Positions 37,207 to 46,140 of a stretch of 64,000 bases of DNA are shown here, piece by piece. The position numbers and the translations under genes are program-made. The DNA lies in NCBI RefSeq assembly GCF_020832045.1, contig NZ_JAFIFK010000032.1, positions 1 through 64,000 of the forward strand, written 5' to 3'. The DNA comes from Halomonas sp. (GTDB lineage Bacteria; Pseudomonadota; Gammaproteobacteria; Pseudomonadales; Halomonadaceae). The number at the start of each line of letters is the position of its first letter. Positions within the stretch are counted from its first letter, which is position 1. The notes under the pieces were generated by a model, which made no database searches, was not told the origin of the DNA, and was given only the letters and a program-made list of their open reading frames with translations.

Positions 37207-40200
37207 TCAGCGCCCTCCATCCCCACCGTCGCCCTCGCCGATCTCGATGTCCCCTGGGTCGCCCCCTGCCCCGGGGGGCGGGTGGTGCGAGGTGATACGC
37301 TGAGCTGGCAGCTGACTCTGTACCTTTTTTGCCGCGCCGTCCGCCCGGTGCAGCCATACATCGAGCTGGTTGAAGGCGATATCGATGCCGTGCTCGGCAA
37401 ACAGCTCACCCACCCGACAGTTGACTTCATCGGTGGCATAGAGCCGATCGCCAAGGGCATTGACGAAGATACGCAGCTCGAAGTTGAGCGTACTCTCGCC
37501 ATAGTTCATGAAAAAGACCTGCGGTTCGGGATCGCCCAGCACCCGAGGATTTTCATCGGCCGCCTGCCGCAGCAGACGATGCACCAGACGCTGGTCTGAG
37601 CCGTAGGAGACGCCGAAGGTCAGCACGACTCGCGTGATCGTATCCGACAACGACCAGTTGATCAGTTGGTCGGTGACGAAGGTCTTGTTGGGGATGATGA
37701 TCTCCTTGCGATCGAAATCGGTCACCGTGGTGGCGCGGATACGAATCTTGCTGACCGTACCGGTGAGATTGCCCAGAGTGATGGTATCGCCGATACGCAT
37801 GGGCCGTTCGAACAGGATGATCAGCCCTGAAACGAAATTGGCGAATATCTCCTGTAAACCGAACCCTAGACCTACGCCCAGCGCGGCCACCAGCCACTGC
37901 AGCTGGCTCCAGGCCACACCCAGGGTAGCCAGCGCGACGACCAGCCCAGTGCCAACAATGGTGTAGGAAAGCAGCGCCGAGATGGCGTAGGCACTACCCT
38001 GCTTGAGCTCGAGCCGTGACAGCACCACCACCTCGAGCAGACCCGGCAGGTTGCGTGCCATGACGAGGGTCAGCACGAAAATCAACGCGGCGGTAAAAAA
38101 GTCCGCTACCGAAAGGGAACTGGTAACGAGCTCGGCGCCCACCCCTTCGCTCGCTTCCCAGATCGCCACCTGGTTGAGGTAGCCCAGCACCGTCAGCAGG
38201 TCGGACCAGACCAGATAGAGCAGCACGGCGAAACCCAGCAGCAGAATCAGCTTGGATAGACGTAGCGACTGCTGGTTGATCTGCTCCATGTCCAGCGGTG
38301 GCTCCTCGACCACCTCCAGCCCACCCTCTGCCCCTTCCTGGGCCTGGGTACGCCGGCGCATCAGCGCCCGCTTGAAAGCCAACCGACGTGCTGCAACCGC
38401 CAGCCCTCGCACCACCGTCGCCTCGACCAGAATCCACATCGCCAACAAGTAAAGAGTGATGACGAAGCGCCCTATGAGGCTGAGCGCCGTGTACTCGTAA
38501 CCGGAAACGATCAGCCCAACGAGGATCAACGGCACCCCGGCCATGGCCAGCCCGAGCATCAGACGGAACAGTTTGACGCCGAAAAAAGGCGTGTGGGCCA
38601 GGATTAATCGCGACAGGAGCCCACTCATGGCCAGCAGGCCCACGAGCAGAAGCGACAGCGCGATGGGTCTAGCGGTGAGATTGATCTCGTGGTCCAGCGC
38701 CAATGTGGACACCAGCAGGATCGGGATCAGCGCCAAACCGAGCCAGCCAAGCAACCAACGCAGCCGTGCCACATAGCCGGCAGGCCAGTAGAAGTGCTTG
38801 GTGGCCACGCCGTCTCGTACCAGCAGGCGGCGTGACCAAGCAATGAACCCCCAGGCCAGCGCCAGGTGCAGGAAGGCCAGACCAAGACCCGACGCGATTC
38901 CCTGGCCGATAGTGGCCAGCGATATACCGGCCCCTGCCAGGGCCAGCGGGCCGGGGGCCGCCAGCAGCGCATTGAGGCCGACGGCTTGAGGAGTATGGAG
39001 CTGGGAGTCGCTGCGCAAACGGCCTATCTGGTCATGCAGCATGCTCAGGCGACGCTGAATACGGCGGCGAAGCCCGAGCAACAGGACCGAGACGAAGACC
39101 AGCGGCGCTCCACGCAAGGCCTCGACACCAGGCGTTTGCCAATGTACCGGCAATACCTCGCGCCATTCCCCTTGCCGCAACTCCTCCGCCAGGCTGGCAG
39201 GCAGTTGCCGAAACCATGCCAAGTCCAGCGGACGGGTATTGGCGATCCAGAACAGCTGCTCGTCGATGGTGGTGCGAAGTTCACGGGTGGTGTCATGCAA
39301 CTGTTGTTGATTGAGCTGCAGTTCGATGGCTGCGCTCAGCAGGCTGCCGTAGGTCTGCTCGAGCTGATCGACGAGCTGGCGGCGCGAGTGGTACAGGCCC
39401 TGCAGGGAATCGACCAGCGCTTGAGTGACCTCGACCCCGGCCTCCTCGAGGCGCAGATTGGCCAAGCGTTCGCCCTGGCGCAAAGTATCGCGTTGGCGAA
39501 CCAGATCGAACTGACGTAGGCGCAGGTCGGCGATTTCATCCTGCAGCGTGCGCCCCAGATCGACCTGGGGCAGCGAGCGGCGCTGTTCGCTCAGAATACG
39601 CGATAGCAGCAGGCTGCCACGAATGGCTTCTATCTGCTCGTTGAGGCTGCGTTGCAGTTGGCGTACGTGATCGAGCTGGCTACGTATTCCCAGGCTTTCG
39701 CGAACCAGACCGTTGTGGCGATCGTTGGCTCGCAACAATTCGAGACTGAGTTCACGGTTCACCTGCTGGGCGCGTTCGAGCACCGGATGACCGGCTTCAA
39801 GCAGCGGGTCGTCACGGGCGGCGTCGGCGATCGCTTGCTCGGAGGCCATGCGCCGCTGTCGATCGATAACTCCTTGCAACAGCGTCAGCTCGGTCTCCTT
39901 GCGTGCAATCTGCTGGGTAATCAGATCGCGGCGCTGCTGCGCCAATTCGCGCAGCCGGGTATTGCTGCCCAGCTCTCGCTGGCGCAAGCGTAGCGTACGC
40001 TCGGCCAGGCGACGCTCCACTTGCATTTGCCAAAGCCGGGGAGACGCCTCGCTGACGCCCTGGCCTTCCATGACATCCAAAGCGCGGCGTGTACGTTCGG
40101 CGATCTGCATCGCCTCGGCAATGGCCTGCTGAGCCCGCTCAGGCAATGTCTGTGCGGCGAGCAGCTGTGAATTGACATCGGCTAGCCGATCCTGCAATTG

Positions 40201-40632
40201 CTGCAGCTCGAACACAGCCTCCTGTTGGCGATACTCCAATTCATCCAGGGGGGTATCGTCGAGTTCGGCGATGGAACGATCGAGTTCCGCCTCCTCTTCC
40301 TGGTGAAGTTCTCGCTCCAGGCGCAGCAACTCGGCTGGAGCACTCTCCAGGCGTTGTTCCAAGGCCTCGAGCCGCTCCTCTACACCCTTGAGCTGCTCCA
40401 GGGCCTGCAGGGTCGATTCCAGCGCATCGATATCGCGCTGCTCGGCTTCGCTGACACTCTCGCCCTCTTCCGGGAGCAACTCGGCTAAACGCTCTTCCAC
40501 CGCCTGGCGGTCGGGCAACGGGTCGTCTGCCAGCACCGGCATCACCAGCGCAGTCCAGCAGCAGAGCATCAGGCAGAGCGCCTGCCAGGCGCGCCGGGAT
40601 GGGCCGGCGATAGTGTGAAACGTAACGTTCAC
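37207..40632 (-). CDS. mscK: Large mechanosensitive channel, MscK/KefA type
   Basis: 1141 residues. A signal peptide (ALCLMLCCWTALVMPVLA) is followed by about 440 residues of periplasmic coiled coil, several membrane spans (about 520-880), then the MscS core with WLVAALGVGLGFGLQEIFAN and NFVSGLIILFERPMRIGDTI. The cytoplasmic beta domain has FDRKEIIIPNKTFVTDQLIN. The family opens under membrane tension and releases solutes on hypoosmotic shock. Start is GTG with GAGG six bases upstream. Divergent from pldA across 140 bp. Confidence 0.93.
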   Translation of the reverse strand: MNVTFHTIAGPSRRAWQALCLMLCCWTALVMPVLADDPLPDRQAVEERLAELLPEEGESVSEAEQRDIDALESTLQALEQLKGVEERLEALEQRLESAPAELLRLERELHQEEEAELDRSIAELDDTPLDELEYRQQEAVFELQQLQDRLADVNSQLLAAQTLPERAQQAIAEAMQIAERTRRALDVMEGQGVSEASPRLWQMQVERRLAERTLRLRQRELGSNTRLRELAQQRRDLITQQIARKETELTLLQGVIDRQRRMASEQAIADAARDDPLLEAGHPVLERAQQVNRELSLELLRANDRHNGLVRESLGIRSQLDHVRQLQRSLNEQIEAIRGSLLLSRILSEQRRSLPQVDLGRTLQDEIADLRLRQFDLVRQRDTLRQGERLANLRLEEAGVEVTQALVDSLQGLYHSRRQLVDQLEQTYGSLLSAAIELQLNQQQLHDTTRELRTTIDEQLFWIANTRPLDLAWFRQLPASLAEELRQGEWREVLPVHWQTPGVEALRGAPLVFVSVLLLGLRRRIQRRLSMLHDQIGRLRSDSQLHTPQAVGLNALLAAPGPLALAGAGISLATIGQGIASGLGLAFLHLALAWGFIAWSRRLLVRDGVATKHFYWPAGYVARLRWLLGWLGLALIPILLVSTLALDHEINLTARPIALSLLLVGLLAMSGLLSRLILAHTPFFGVKLFRLMLGLAMAGVPLILVGLIVSGYEYTALSLIGRFVITLYLLAMWILVEATVVRGLAVAARRLAFKRALMRRRTQAQEGAEGGLEVVEEPPLDMEQINQQSLRLSKLILLLGFAVLLYLVWSDLLTVLGYLNQVAIWEASEGVGAELVTSSLSVADFFTAALIFVLTLVMARNLPGLLEVVVLSRLELKQGSAYAISALLSYTIVGTGLVVALATLGVAWSQLQWLVAALGVGLGFGLQEIFANFVSGLIILFERPMRIGDTITLGNLTGTVSKIRIRATTVTDFDRKEIIIPNKTFVTDQLINWSLSDTITRVVLTFGVSYGSDQRLVHRLLRQAADENPRVLGDPEPQVFFMNYGESTLNFELRIFVNALGDRLYATDEVNCRVGELFAEHGIDIAFNQLDVWLHRADGAAKKVQSQLPAQRITSHHPPPGAGGDPGDIEIGEGDGGDGGR

Positions 40633-40772
40633 GAAATTCCTCGTTTCTACTGGCCTGCGCCTGGGCGAGACACGGCCACGTACAATATGATGACAATCGG
40701 CATGCCAGCAGTTGACTTGCCTAGGCGACGTGGTAGAAACGGTAGCTCACACGCTCCGCTTCGAGTTCCTCC

Positions 40773-41789
40773 ATGACCATCCGTTCACTTCTGTTCACCA
40801 GTGCCGCCGTGTTCGGCCTGCTGCCTTTGTCAGCCTTTGGCCAGGCCGATACCCAGCGAGAAGCCATAGAAGCTCGTATCGAAGCATTGACCGGCGAGGT
40901 GGAAGCACTGCGCCTTCAGCTCGAGGCCATGCCGCAGGACGACGACTCCCTCCACGTCGAGGTCGATGACCCCGTCATCGAAGAGGTCATCCAGCGCCGC
41001 CAGCTCGAGCGCGAATCCACTCGCAACCCTCTGGCCATTACCACGCACCGGCGAAATTACCTGTTCCCAGTGAGCTATACCACTCATCCCAATGCCGTTG
41101 CCTTTCGTGACGTCTACGCCGATGTGGGCCCCAATGATCTGGAAGTGAAATTCCAGTTCAGCGCCAAGGTCAACCTGCTCGAGGATGTGTTCGGCACCAC
41201 GGGGGATCTCTACTTTGCCTACACCCAGCGCAGCTGGTGGCAGGCCTACAACACCGATGCCTCATCGCCATTCCGGGAGACCAATTACGAACCCGAGGTC
41301 TTTCTCGAGTTCGACAATACCACCCGACTATTGGGCTGGACCAACACGCGCAACCGTATCGCCTTCAACCATCTCTCCAATGGGCGCTCCATGCCGCTGT
41401 CCCGCAGCTGGAATCGCATCTACCTGGAAAGCATGTTCCAGCGAGGCGACTGGGCGGTTGCCGTGGCACCGCACTGGCGCATCCCCGAGTCCGACGGCGA
41501 TGACGACAATCCCAATATCGACCGCTACTGGGGCTATGGCGACGTGACCGTTGCGCGCCGTTTCAACGGCGACCAGGAGGCCAGCGTCATGGTGCGCGGC
41601 AATCCCAGCCCCGGGAACTACGGGACCCAGGTCGATTATTCCTGGCCCTTGTTCGGCAACATTCGCGGTCATGTCCAATACTTCTATGGCTATGGCGAAA
41701 GCATGATCGATTACGATCATCGCAACCATCGCATGAGTATTGGGTTCAGCGTCAACCCATTGATTTCCGGCTCAGGCGGGGTGCGCTGA
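40773..41789 (+). CDS. pldA: Outer-membrane phospholipase A
   Basis: 338 residues. Signal peptide at about 1-23, a short coiled N-terminal insert (residues 26-80), then the 12-strand barrel. The catalytic set is H200, S202 and N214 in FNHLSNGRSMPLSRSWNRIY, with the same spacing (2 and 12) as the E. coli enzyme. It hydrolyses phospholipids misplaced in the outer leaflet, is calcium-dependent and dimerises. The N-terminal coiled insert is longer than in E. coli OMPLA, which suggests extra periplasmic contacts. Confidence 0.93.
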   Translation: MTIRSLLFTSAAVFGLLPLSAFGQADTQREAIEARIEALTGEVEALRLQLEAMPQDDDSLHVEVDDPVIEEVIQRRQLERESTRNPLAITTHRRNYLFPVSYTTHPNAVAFRDVYADVGPNDLEVKFQFSAKVNLLEDVFGTTGDLYFAYTQRSWWQAYNTDASSPFRETNYEPEVFLEFDNTTRLLGWTNTRNRIAFNHLSNGRSMPLSRSWNRIYLESMFQRGDWAVAVAPHWRIPESDGDDDNPNIDRYWGYGDVTVARRFNGDQEASVMVRGNPSPGNYGTQVDYSWPLFGNIRGHVQYFYGYGESMIDYDHRNHRMSIGFSVNPLISGSGGVR

Positions 41790-41863
41790 TCTGGGGTTTT
41801 GCGTTGAACTCACATCAGCGAGTGCTATGCTGAGGCTGTCATTCATCGTCAAAGGAAGACTAC

Positions 41864-42196
41864 ATGGCAACCCGTAAACCGAATACCGACGACACCTCTC
41901 GTCAGCTGAGGGAAGACCTGCATCAGCTCACTCGCACCATCGAAGAGCTTGTCAGCGCCACGGCCGACGACTCGCGCAGCAATATCAAGGAACTGCGCGA
42001 GCGCGCCGAGAAGCGGCTCAAGGATACCCGCGACCGGCTGGAAGCCCGCGGTGAGCGCCTCTACGATGAAGCCCGCGACACCATGCACGAACAGGCCGAC
42101 GCCGTTGACCGTTACGTACACGACAATACCTGGACAAGTATCGGCATTGGCGCCGCGGTAGGTGTCGTTATCGGCGTGCTTCTCGGGCGACGTTGA
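41864..42196 (+). CDS. DUF883 (ElaB/YqjD-type) ribosome-associated membrane protein
   Basis: 110 residues. A long charged amphipathic helix (RQLREDLHQLTRTIEELVSA) ends in a C-terminal hydrophobic anchor (TSIGIGAAVGVVIGVLLGRR). The E. coli ElaB/YqjD/YgaM relatives tie ribosomes to the inner membrane in stationary phase. First of a three-gene unit like yqjD-yqjE-yqjK; the stop shares a base with the next start. Confidence 0.9.
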   Translation: MATRKPNTDDTSRQLREDLHQLTRTIEELVSATADDSRSNIKELRERAEKRLKDTRDRLEARGERLYDEARDTMHEQADAVDRYVHDNTWTSIGIGAAVGVVIGVLLGRR

Positions 42197-42597
42197 TGGC
42201 CGAGAACGACGGACCGACACAGCGTCTGTTCACGGTATGCAAGCGACTTTTGGCAAGTCTGGTGGCAACCGGCGAGACGCGTCTGCGTCTCGCCGTACTC
42301 GAGCTTGAGGAAGAACGGGCTCGCGTCGTGACGCTGTTGCTGCTGATGGGGCTGAGCCTGGTATTGATGCTGCTGGGCTTGACCATGCTGGCGCTGCTTG
42401 TGGTCGTGCTGTTCTGGGACACCCACCGCCTGGCCGGCATCGGCATCAGCGCCCTGGTGCTACTGGGCGGGGGTATCGGCACCGCACTGCTTGGCATCCG
42501 CTTGGCCCGGCGCCATACACTGCTCAAGGAAACGCTGGCCCAGTTGGCGCTGGACCGCCACCTGCTGGAGGAACGGCGTGACTCGCCACGACCCTAA
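42196..42597 (+). CDS. yqjE: YqjE-type membrane protein (phage-holin-like family)
   Basis: 133 residues with two strong hydrophobic segments (VVTLLLLMGLSLVLMLLGLT and GISALVLLGGGIGTALLGIR). Matches the Phage_holin_3_6 / YqjE family seen after ElaB/YqjD genes. The ATG at 42196 shares one base with the previous stop. Its 3' end overlaps the following gene by 20 bp. Confidence 0.88.
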   Translation: MAENDGPTQRLFTVCKRLLASLVATGETRLRLAVLELEEERARVVTLLLLMGLSLVLMLLGLTMLALLVVVLFWDTHRLAGIGISALVLLGGGIGTALLGIRLARRHTLLKETLAQLALDRHLLEERRDSPRP

Positions 42598-42895
42598 CAA
42601 TACTCCACATCCTGCACCCACGCGCGACCAGCGCAAGGCCGAGCTGCTGGTTAAAATCGAACAGCAGCGTGTCGATATCCTGGTCGAAGCAGAACGCTGT
42701 AGGCACGGCTCCCTGACACTCGATACTGGCTTTGAGCATCTCGAGCGATATCGAGGCTTGGTTTATGTCGCCTGCGGCGTATTGCTGGTGGTAGGTATTC
42801 GACACCCTCATAAGCTGGCGACACTGGCAAGACGAGTCGCTGCCGGCACCTTACTGCTCAACCGGGCACGCCGCCTGTTCGGACAGGTGCGCTGA
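42578..42895 (+). CDS. yqjK: YqjK-like protein
   Basis: 105 residues. GTG start at 42578 with GGAGG six bases upstream, inside the end of yqjE. RDQRKAELLVKIEQQRVDIL is a basic helix and YVACGVLLVVGIRHP a possible short membrane segment. Position and layout match YqjK. The frame is open 60 codons upstream, but that part is a shadow of yqjE. The function of the trio is not established. Confidence 0.75.
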   Translation: MTRHDPNNTPHPAPTRDQRKAELLVKIEQQRVDILVEAERCRHGSLTLDTGFEHLERYRGLVYVACGVLLVVGIRHPHKLATLARRVAAGTLLLNRARRLFGQVR

Positions 42896-42939
42896 AGTCA
42901 GGTGCGCTGAACATCCCCTGCCTTCTCCTGGGAAAAGCG

Positions 42940-43593
42940 CTAAAGCTGCGCCTCGGCGACATGCCGCCGCCGCGATGAGGCACCCGGCACCCACTTCATC
43001 CAACTCTCGCCCCGCTTGAGACGCTTATCGATGAAGCGGCGTGTCCGGCGTTGGCCTTCACTGGTATCGGCTGCCCAGACAGCCAGCGCCGCCAGGAACA
43101 GACTGGTCAGCGCAATCTCCTCCACCTGTGCTCGGCGGGTACCATAGCGAGCTTCGAGACGTGCCGCTTCACGCAACCACTGAACGGTACGCGAAAGATC
43201 GAATACCATCGGCACCCAGGTATGCGGATGGGGCAAATGCGCCTTGGTCTTGAGCATCTGTACGGTAACCCGATGATGGGCAGAAAAGGTATCGAACCAG
43301 GCTTGCAGGCAGTGCTCGATGCGCACCCGCTCGGGCCAGTCTTCGAAGGTGTCAGGCTTCTCCGCCAACATCCCGCGCCAGCCGCGCTCAAACCAGGCAT
43401 TGGCCACGTCATCCATGTCGCGAAAGCGTTCCAGCACCACGGACATCGGCAGCCCGAGGCTGCGCGCCACCTCGGAGAGGCGTACCGCCTGCCAGCCCTG
43501 CTCCTCGGCCTGGCGAACGGCCTCGTCAACGACTAAGTCGGCAAATGAGGAGGCCTCGGTTCGTGAGGAGTCCTGAATCGCTATCATGGTCAT
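42940..43593 (-). CDS. TetR-family transcriptional regulator
   Basis: 217 residues. The N-terminal helix-turn-helix is VRLSEVARSLGLPMSVVLER, followed by a helical ligand domain (YGTRRAQVEEIALTSLFLAA). The start at 43593 has GAGG seven bases upstream; earlier in-frame ATGs are not preceded by such a signal. It lies between egtD and the yqjK-like gene, converging on the latter. It may control egt genes or only itself. No palindromic site was pinned down. Confidence 0.82.
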   Translation of the reverse strand: MTMIAIQDSSRTEASSFADLVVDEAVRQAEEQGWQAVRLSEVARSLGLPMSVVLERFRDMDDVANAWFERGWRGMLAEKPDTFEDWPERVRIEHCLQAWFDTFSAHHRVTVQMLKTKAHLPHPHTWVPMVFDLSRTVQWLREAARLEARYGTRRAQVEEIALTSLFLAALAVWAADTSEGQRRTRRFIDKRLKRGESWMKWVPGASSRRRHVAEAQL

Positions 43594-43658
43594 GATGGTC
43601 CCTCGATATTCCCGCATGGCTCTGTCATGCAGCATAGTCCGGTTTACGGCCGATGCCA

Positions 43659-44621
43659 TCAGGGGGCCCGCTCCAGATAATGGATACAGAATAGCGAGTC
43701 GCAATCCGTCCAGTATGCACGGGGTTCGAATCCGGCGCGTTCGGCCAGATCTTGAAACCCAGACACGCTGTACTTGTACGAGCTTTCGGTATGCAGGCTC
43801 TCGCCTTCATCGAAGAAAATGCATTCGTTGGCTAGCCTAAGGCTTTGATCGCACTGGCTGACCAGGTGCATCTCGATGCGATGATCGACCTCATTGTAAA
43901 AAGCGCGGTGACGGAAGCGGGATGGCTCCACCTCGGCCTCGAAATCGTGGCGCAGCCGCTCCAGTAAGTTGAGATTGAACGCAGCGGTAATGCCGGCGGC
44001 ATCGTTGTAGGCGGCATCGAGTATCGCGCGATCCTTGATCAGATCGACACCGATGAGTAGCCCGCCCCCGGGCGGCAGCAGCTGCGTCAACCCACCGAGG
44101 AAGTTCTCGGCCTCCTCGGGAGTGAAATTACCGATGCTCGAACCGGGAAAGAATGCTACTGGGCGCTCCCCCGTCAGCCCATCCGGCCAGGACATCGGGC
44201 GCGAGAAGTCGGCCCAGGCCGCGTGGACTTCCAGCCAGGGGTAATCCACTGCCAAACGATGGGTGCAGTCCAGAAGAAAATCCCGCGAGATATCTACCCC
44301 GAGATAACAGAGTGGGTGAAGCGCCTCGAGCAGCAGCCTCACCTTGCGGCTGGCCCCGCTGCCAAGTTCGATCAGAGTGGCATCGCGCCCTACCACTTCG
44401 GCTATCTCAGCGGCGGCAGCGCGCAGAATGCTCTCCTCGGTGCGGGTCGGATAGTACTCGGGCTGCTCGCAGATCGCGTCGAAAAGCTCCGAGCCGCGCC
44501 GATCGTAGAAGAACTTGGGCGAAGTGTATTTCGGAGTTGAGGTAAGTCCCTCCAGCAATTCAGCATGCAGTGAGCCTGCCGATACTGGATGCTGGTCATG
44601 AAAGCGTACGAGCGGGCTCAT
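43659..44621 (-). CDS. egtD: L-histidine N-alpha-methyltransferase EgtD
   Basis: 320 residues. It trimethylates histidine to hercynine with SAM, the first step of ergothioneine synthesis. KYTSPKFFYDRRGSELFDAI and IELGSGASRKVRLLLEAL are the SAM-binding blocks; FFPGSSIGNFTPEEAENFLG is family-specific. The start MSPLVRFHD lies at 44621, one base after the egtB stop; a 75-codon upstream extension is only a shadow of egtB. Confidence 0.94.
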   Translation of the reverse strand: MSPLVRFHDQHPVSAGSLHAELLEGLTSTPKYTSPKFFYDRRGSELFDAICEQPEYYPTRTEESILRAAAAEIAEVVGRDATLIELGSGASRKVRLLLEALHPLCYLGVDISRDFLLDCTHRLAVDYPWLEVHAAWADFSRPMSWPDGLTGERPVAFFPGSSIGNFTPEEAENFLGGLTQLLPPGGGLLIGVDLIKDRAILDAAYNDAAGITAAFNLNLLERLRHDFEAEVEPSRFRHRAFYNEVDHRIEMHLVSQCDQSLRLANECIFFDEGESLHTESSYKYSVSGFQDLAERAGFEPRAYWTDCDSLFCIHYLERAP

Positions 44622-44622
44622 G

Positions 44623-45936
44623 TCATGCCTCCCTGGCCAGTCGGAAACCGGAAAAGGCCCAGCGGGCATGCGGCGGGAAGAAGTTACGGTAGCTGCGTCG
44701 TATATGCTCGGCAGGCGTTGCGCAGCAGCCGCCACGTAGCACCATTTGTCCCGACATGAACTTACCGTTGTACTCGCCCAGTGTGCCCGGCAAGGTGCGA
44801 AAGCCAGGGTAAGGACGGTAAGCGCTGCCGGTCCACTCCCACACATCGCCGAACATCTGGCTCGCAGCGCAAGACTGGGACGGCGACGCCACCGGCTGCA
44901 GGTGGTCGTCCTCGACGAAATTTCCTACCAGTGAAGCCTCGTGAGCGGCCACCTCCCACTCCGCTTCGCTTGGCAGCCTCGCATTGGCCCAGCGCGCATA
45001 GGCATCGGCTTCGTAAAAGCTTACGTGAGCCACTGGTGCGTGGATATCGACCGGACGCATCCCCCCCAGGGTGAAGTGATGCCAGCCGTCGTCTCGTTTC
45101 ACCCAGTACAAAGGCGCCTGCCAACCTGCCTGCCCGATCAGCTGCCAGCCTTCGGCAAGCCACAGCTCGGCACGCGTATAACCGCCATCCTCGATGAAAG
45201 CCAGGAACTCGCCGTTGGTAACGGGACGCTTGGCCAGCTGAAAGGTTTCGAGGAACTGGCGGTGCACCGGCCCTTCGTTGTCGTAGGCAAACCCGGTCTG
45301 GAAGTCATGGCCAACGGTGCGCACGCCTGCGTCGTGAACCAGCCAGCCAAGCTCACCTGGCGGTTCGCATCCGGGTACGGAGAGATCCTCGCGATAGGCG
45401 GGAAGCAAGGGGTTCTGAGCCAGGATGTGCTTGATATCCATGAGCAACAGCTCCTGATGCTGCTGCTCATGGTGAAGTCCCAGCTCGAGGCGGCGAAATA
45501 TCTCCCCGAGGTATTCACGTGGGGGCGCTTCGAGAAGCTCCGCCATGGCGTCGTCTACATGGGCACGGAAGCGGTAGACATCGGCCACGGTAGGTCGTGA
45601 CAAGGTCCCGCGACTTGGCCGCGGAAAGGGCACGCCGTGCGTCTCGTAATAGGAGTTGAACAGAAAATCGTAAACGGGATCGAGCGGTCGGTAACGGGGC
45701 TGAAAGGGAACCAGGATGAAGGCTTCGAAGAACCACGTAACGTGGGCAAGGTGCCATTTCGGTGGGCTCACGTCATCCATGCTCTGGATCACGTAATCCT
45801 CAGTGCACAGCGGCTGGCACAGCCGCTCGGATGCCTGGCGAACGCGCTGATAACGTCTCAACCACTCCTTGAGATGCTGGGTGTCGGGCGTATGCAGCTG
45901 CCGGGTTCTGTCCAACTGGTAGGCGAGAGGGGGCAT
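44623..45936 (-). CDS. egtB: Ergothioneine synthase EgtB-type iron enzyme
   Basis: 437 residues. An N-terminal DinB-like domain gives the iron triad: H65 in WHLAHVTWFFE, and H156 and H160 in HHEQQHQELL. A C-terminal formylglycine-generating-enzyme-like domain follows (VWEWTGSAYRPYPGFRT, RSYRNFFPPHARWAFSGFRL). It joins a thiol (Cys or gamma-Glu-Cys) to hercynine with O2. With egtD it forms the minimal two-gene route; no egtA, egtC or egtE in the window, so the C-S lyase must be elsewhere or a general enzyme. Confidence 0.94.
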   Translation of the reverse strand: MPPLAYQLDRTRQLHTPDTQHLKEWLRRYQRVRQASERLCQPLCTEDYVIQSMDDVSPPKWHLAHVTWFFEAFILVPFQPRYRPLDPVYDFLFNSYYETHGVPFPRPSRGTLSRPTVADVYRFRAHVDDAMAELLEAPPREYLGEIFRRLELGLHHEQQHQELLLMDIKHILAQNPLLPAYREDLSVPGCEPPGELGWLVHDAGVRTVGHDFQTGFAYDNEGPVHRQFLETFQLAKRPVTNGEFLAFIEDGGYTRAELWLAEGWQLIGQAGWQAPLYWVKRDDGWHHFTLGGMRPVDIHAPVAHVSFYEADAYARWANARLPSEAEWEVAAHEASLVGNFVEDDHLQPVASPSQSCAASQMFGDVWEWTGSAYRPYPGFRTLPGTLGEYNGKFMSGQMVLRGGCCATPAEHIRRSYRNFFPPHARWAFSGFRLAREA

Positions 45937-46140
45937 GGCGCACTCCTGTGACGAGCTACATCCGTGACGAACCGATCCCTCAAGCGTAGCAAGCCTCCCG
46001 AGAACCGGAGGTTACCGAACGTAACGCCGAGGTTGAGCAGCCTAAGCATATTTGATCAAACGAAACATAACGCGTAACGTAATGTGAGCATGAGATAGGG
46101 GGTGCACAGGGACAAACGCAATCAAGGAATGATTCGCAGC
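45937..46140. promoter_or_regulatory. Divergent egtB / wecB control region
   Basis: 204 bp between two divergent operons. It contains the perfect palindrome TTTGATCAAA (46051-46060) and several ACGTAACG-like words (around 46010-46030 and 46068-46082). No consensus promoter pair was identified with confidence. Confidence 0.45.

Noticed and set aside
44622..44846. 75-codon N-terminal extension of egtD
   Set aside because: It lies inside egtB and has no family similarity; MSPLVRF at 44621 is the normal start.
46051..46060. TTTGATCAAA as an FNR or CRP site
   Set aside because: It is palindromic but lacks the 4-base or 6-base spacing of the FNR and CRP half-sites, so no regulator is assigned.
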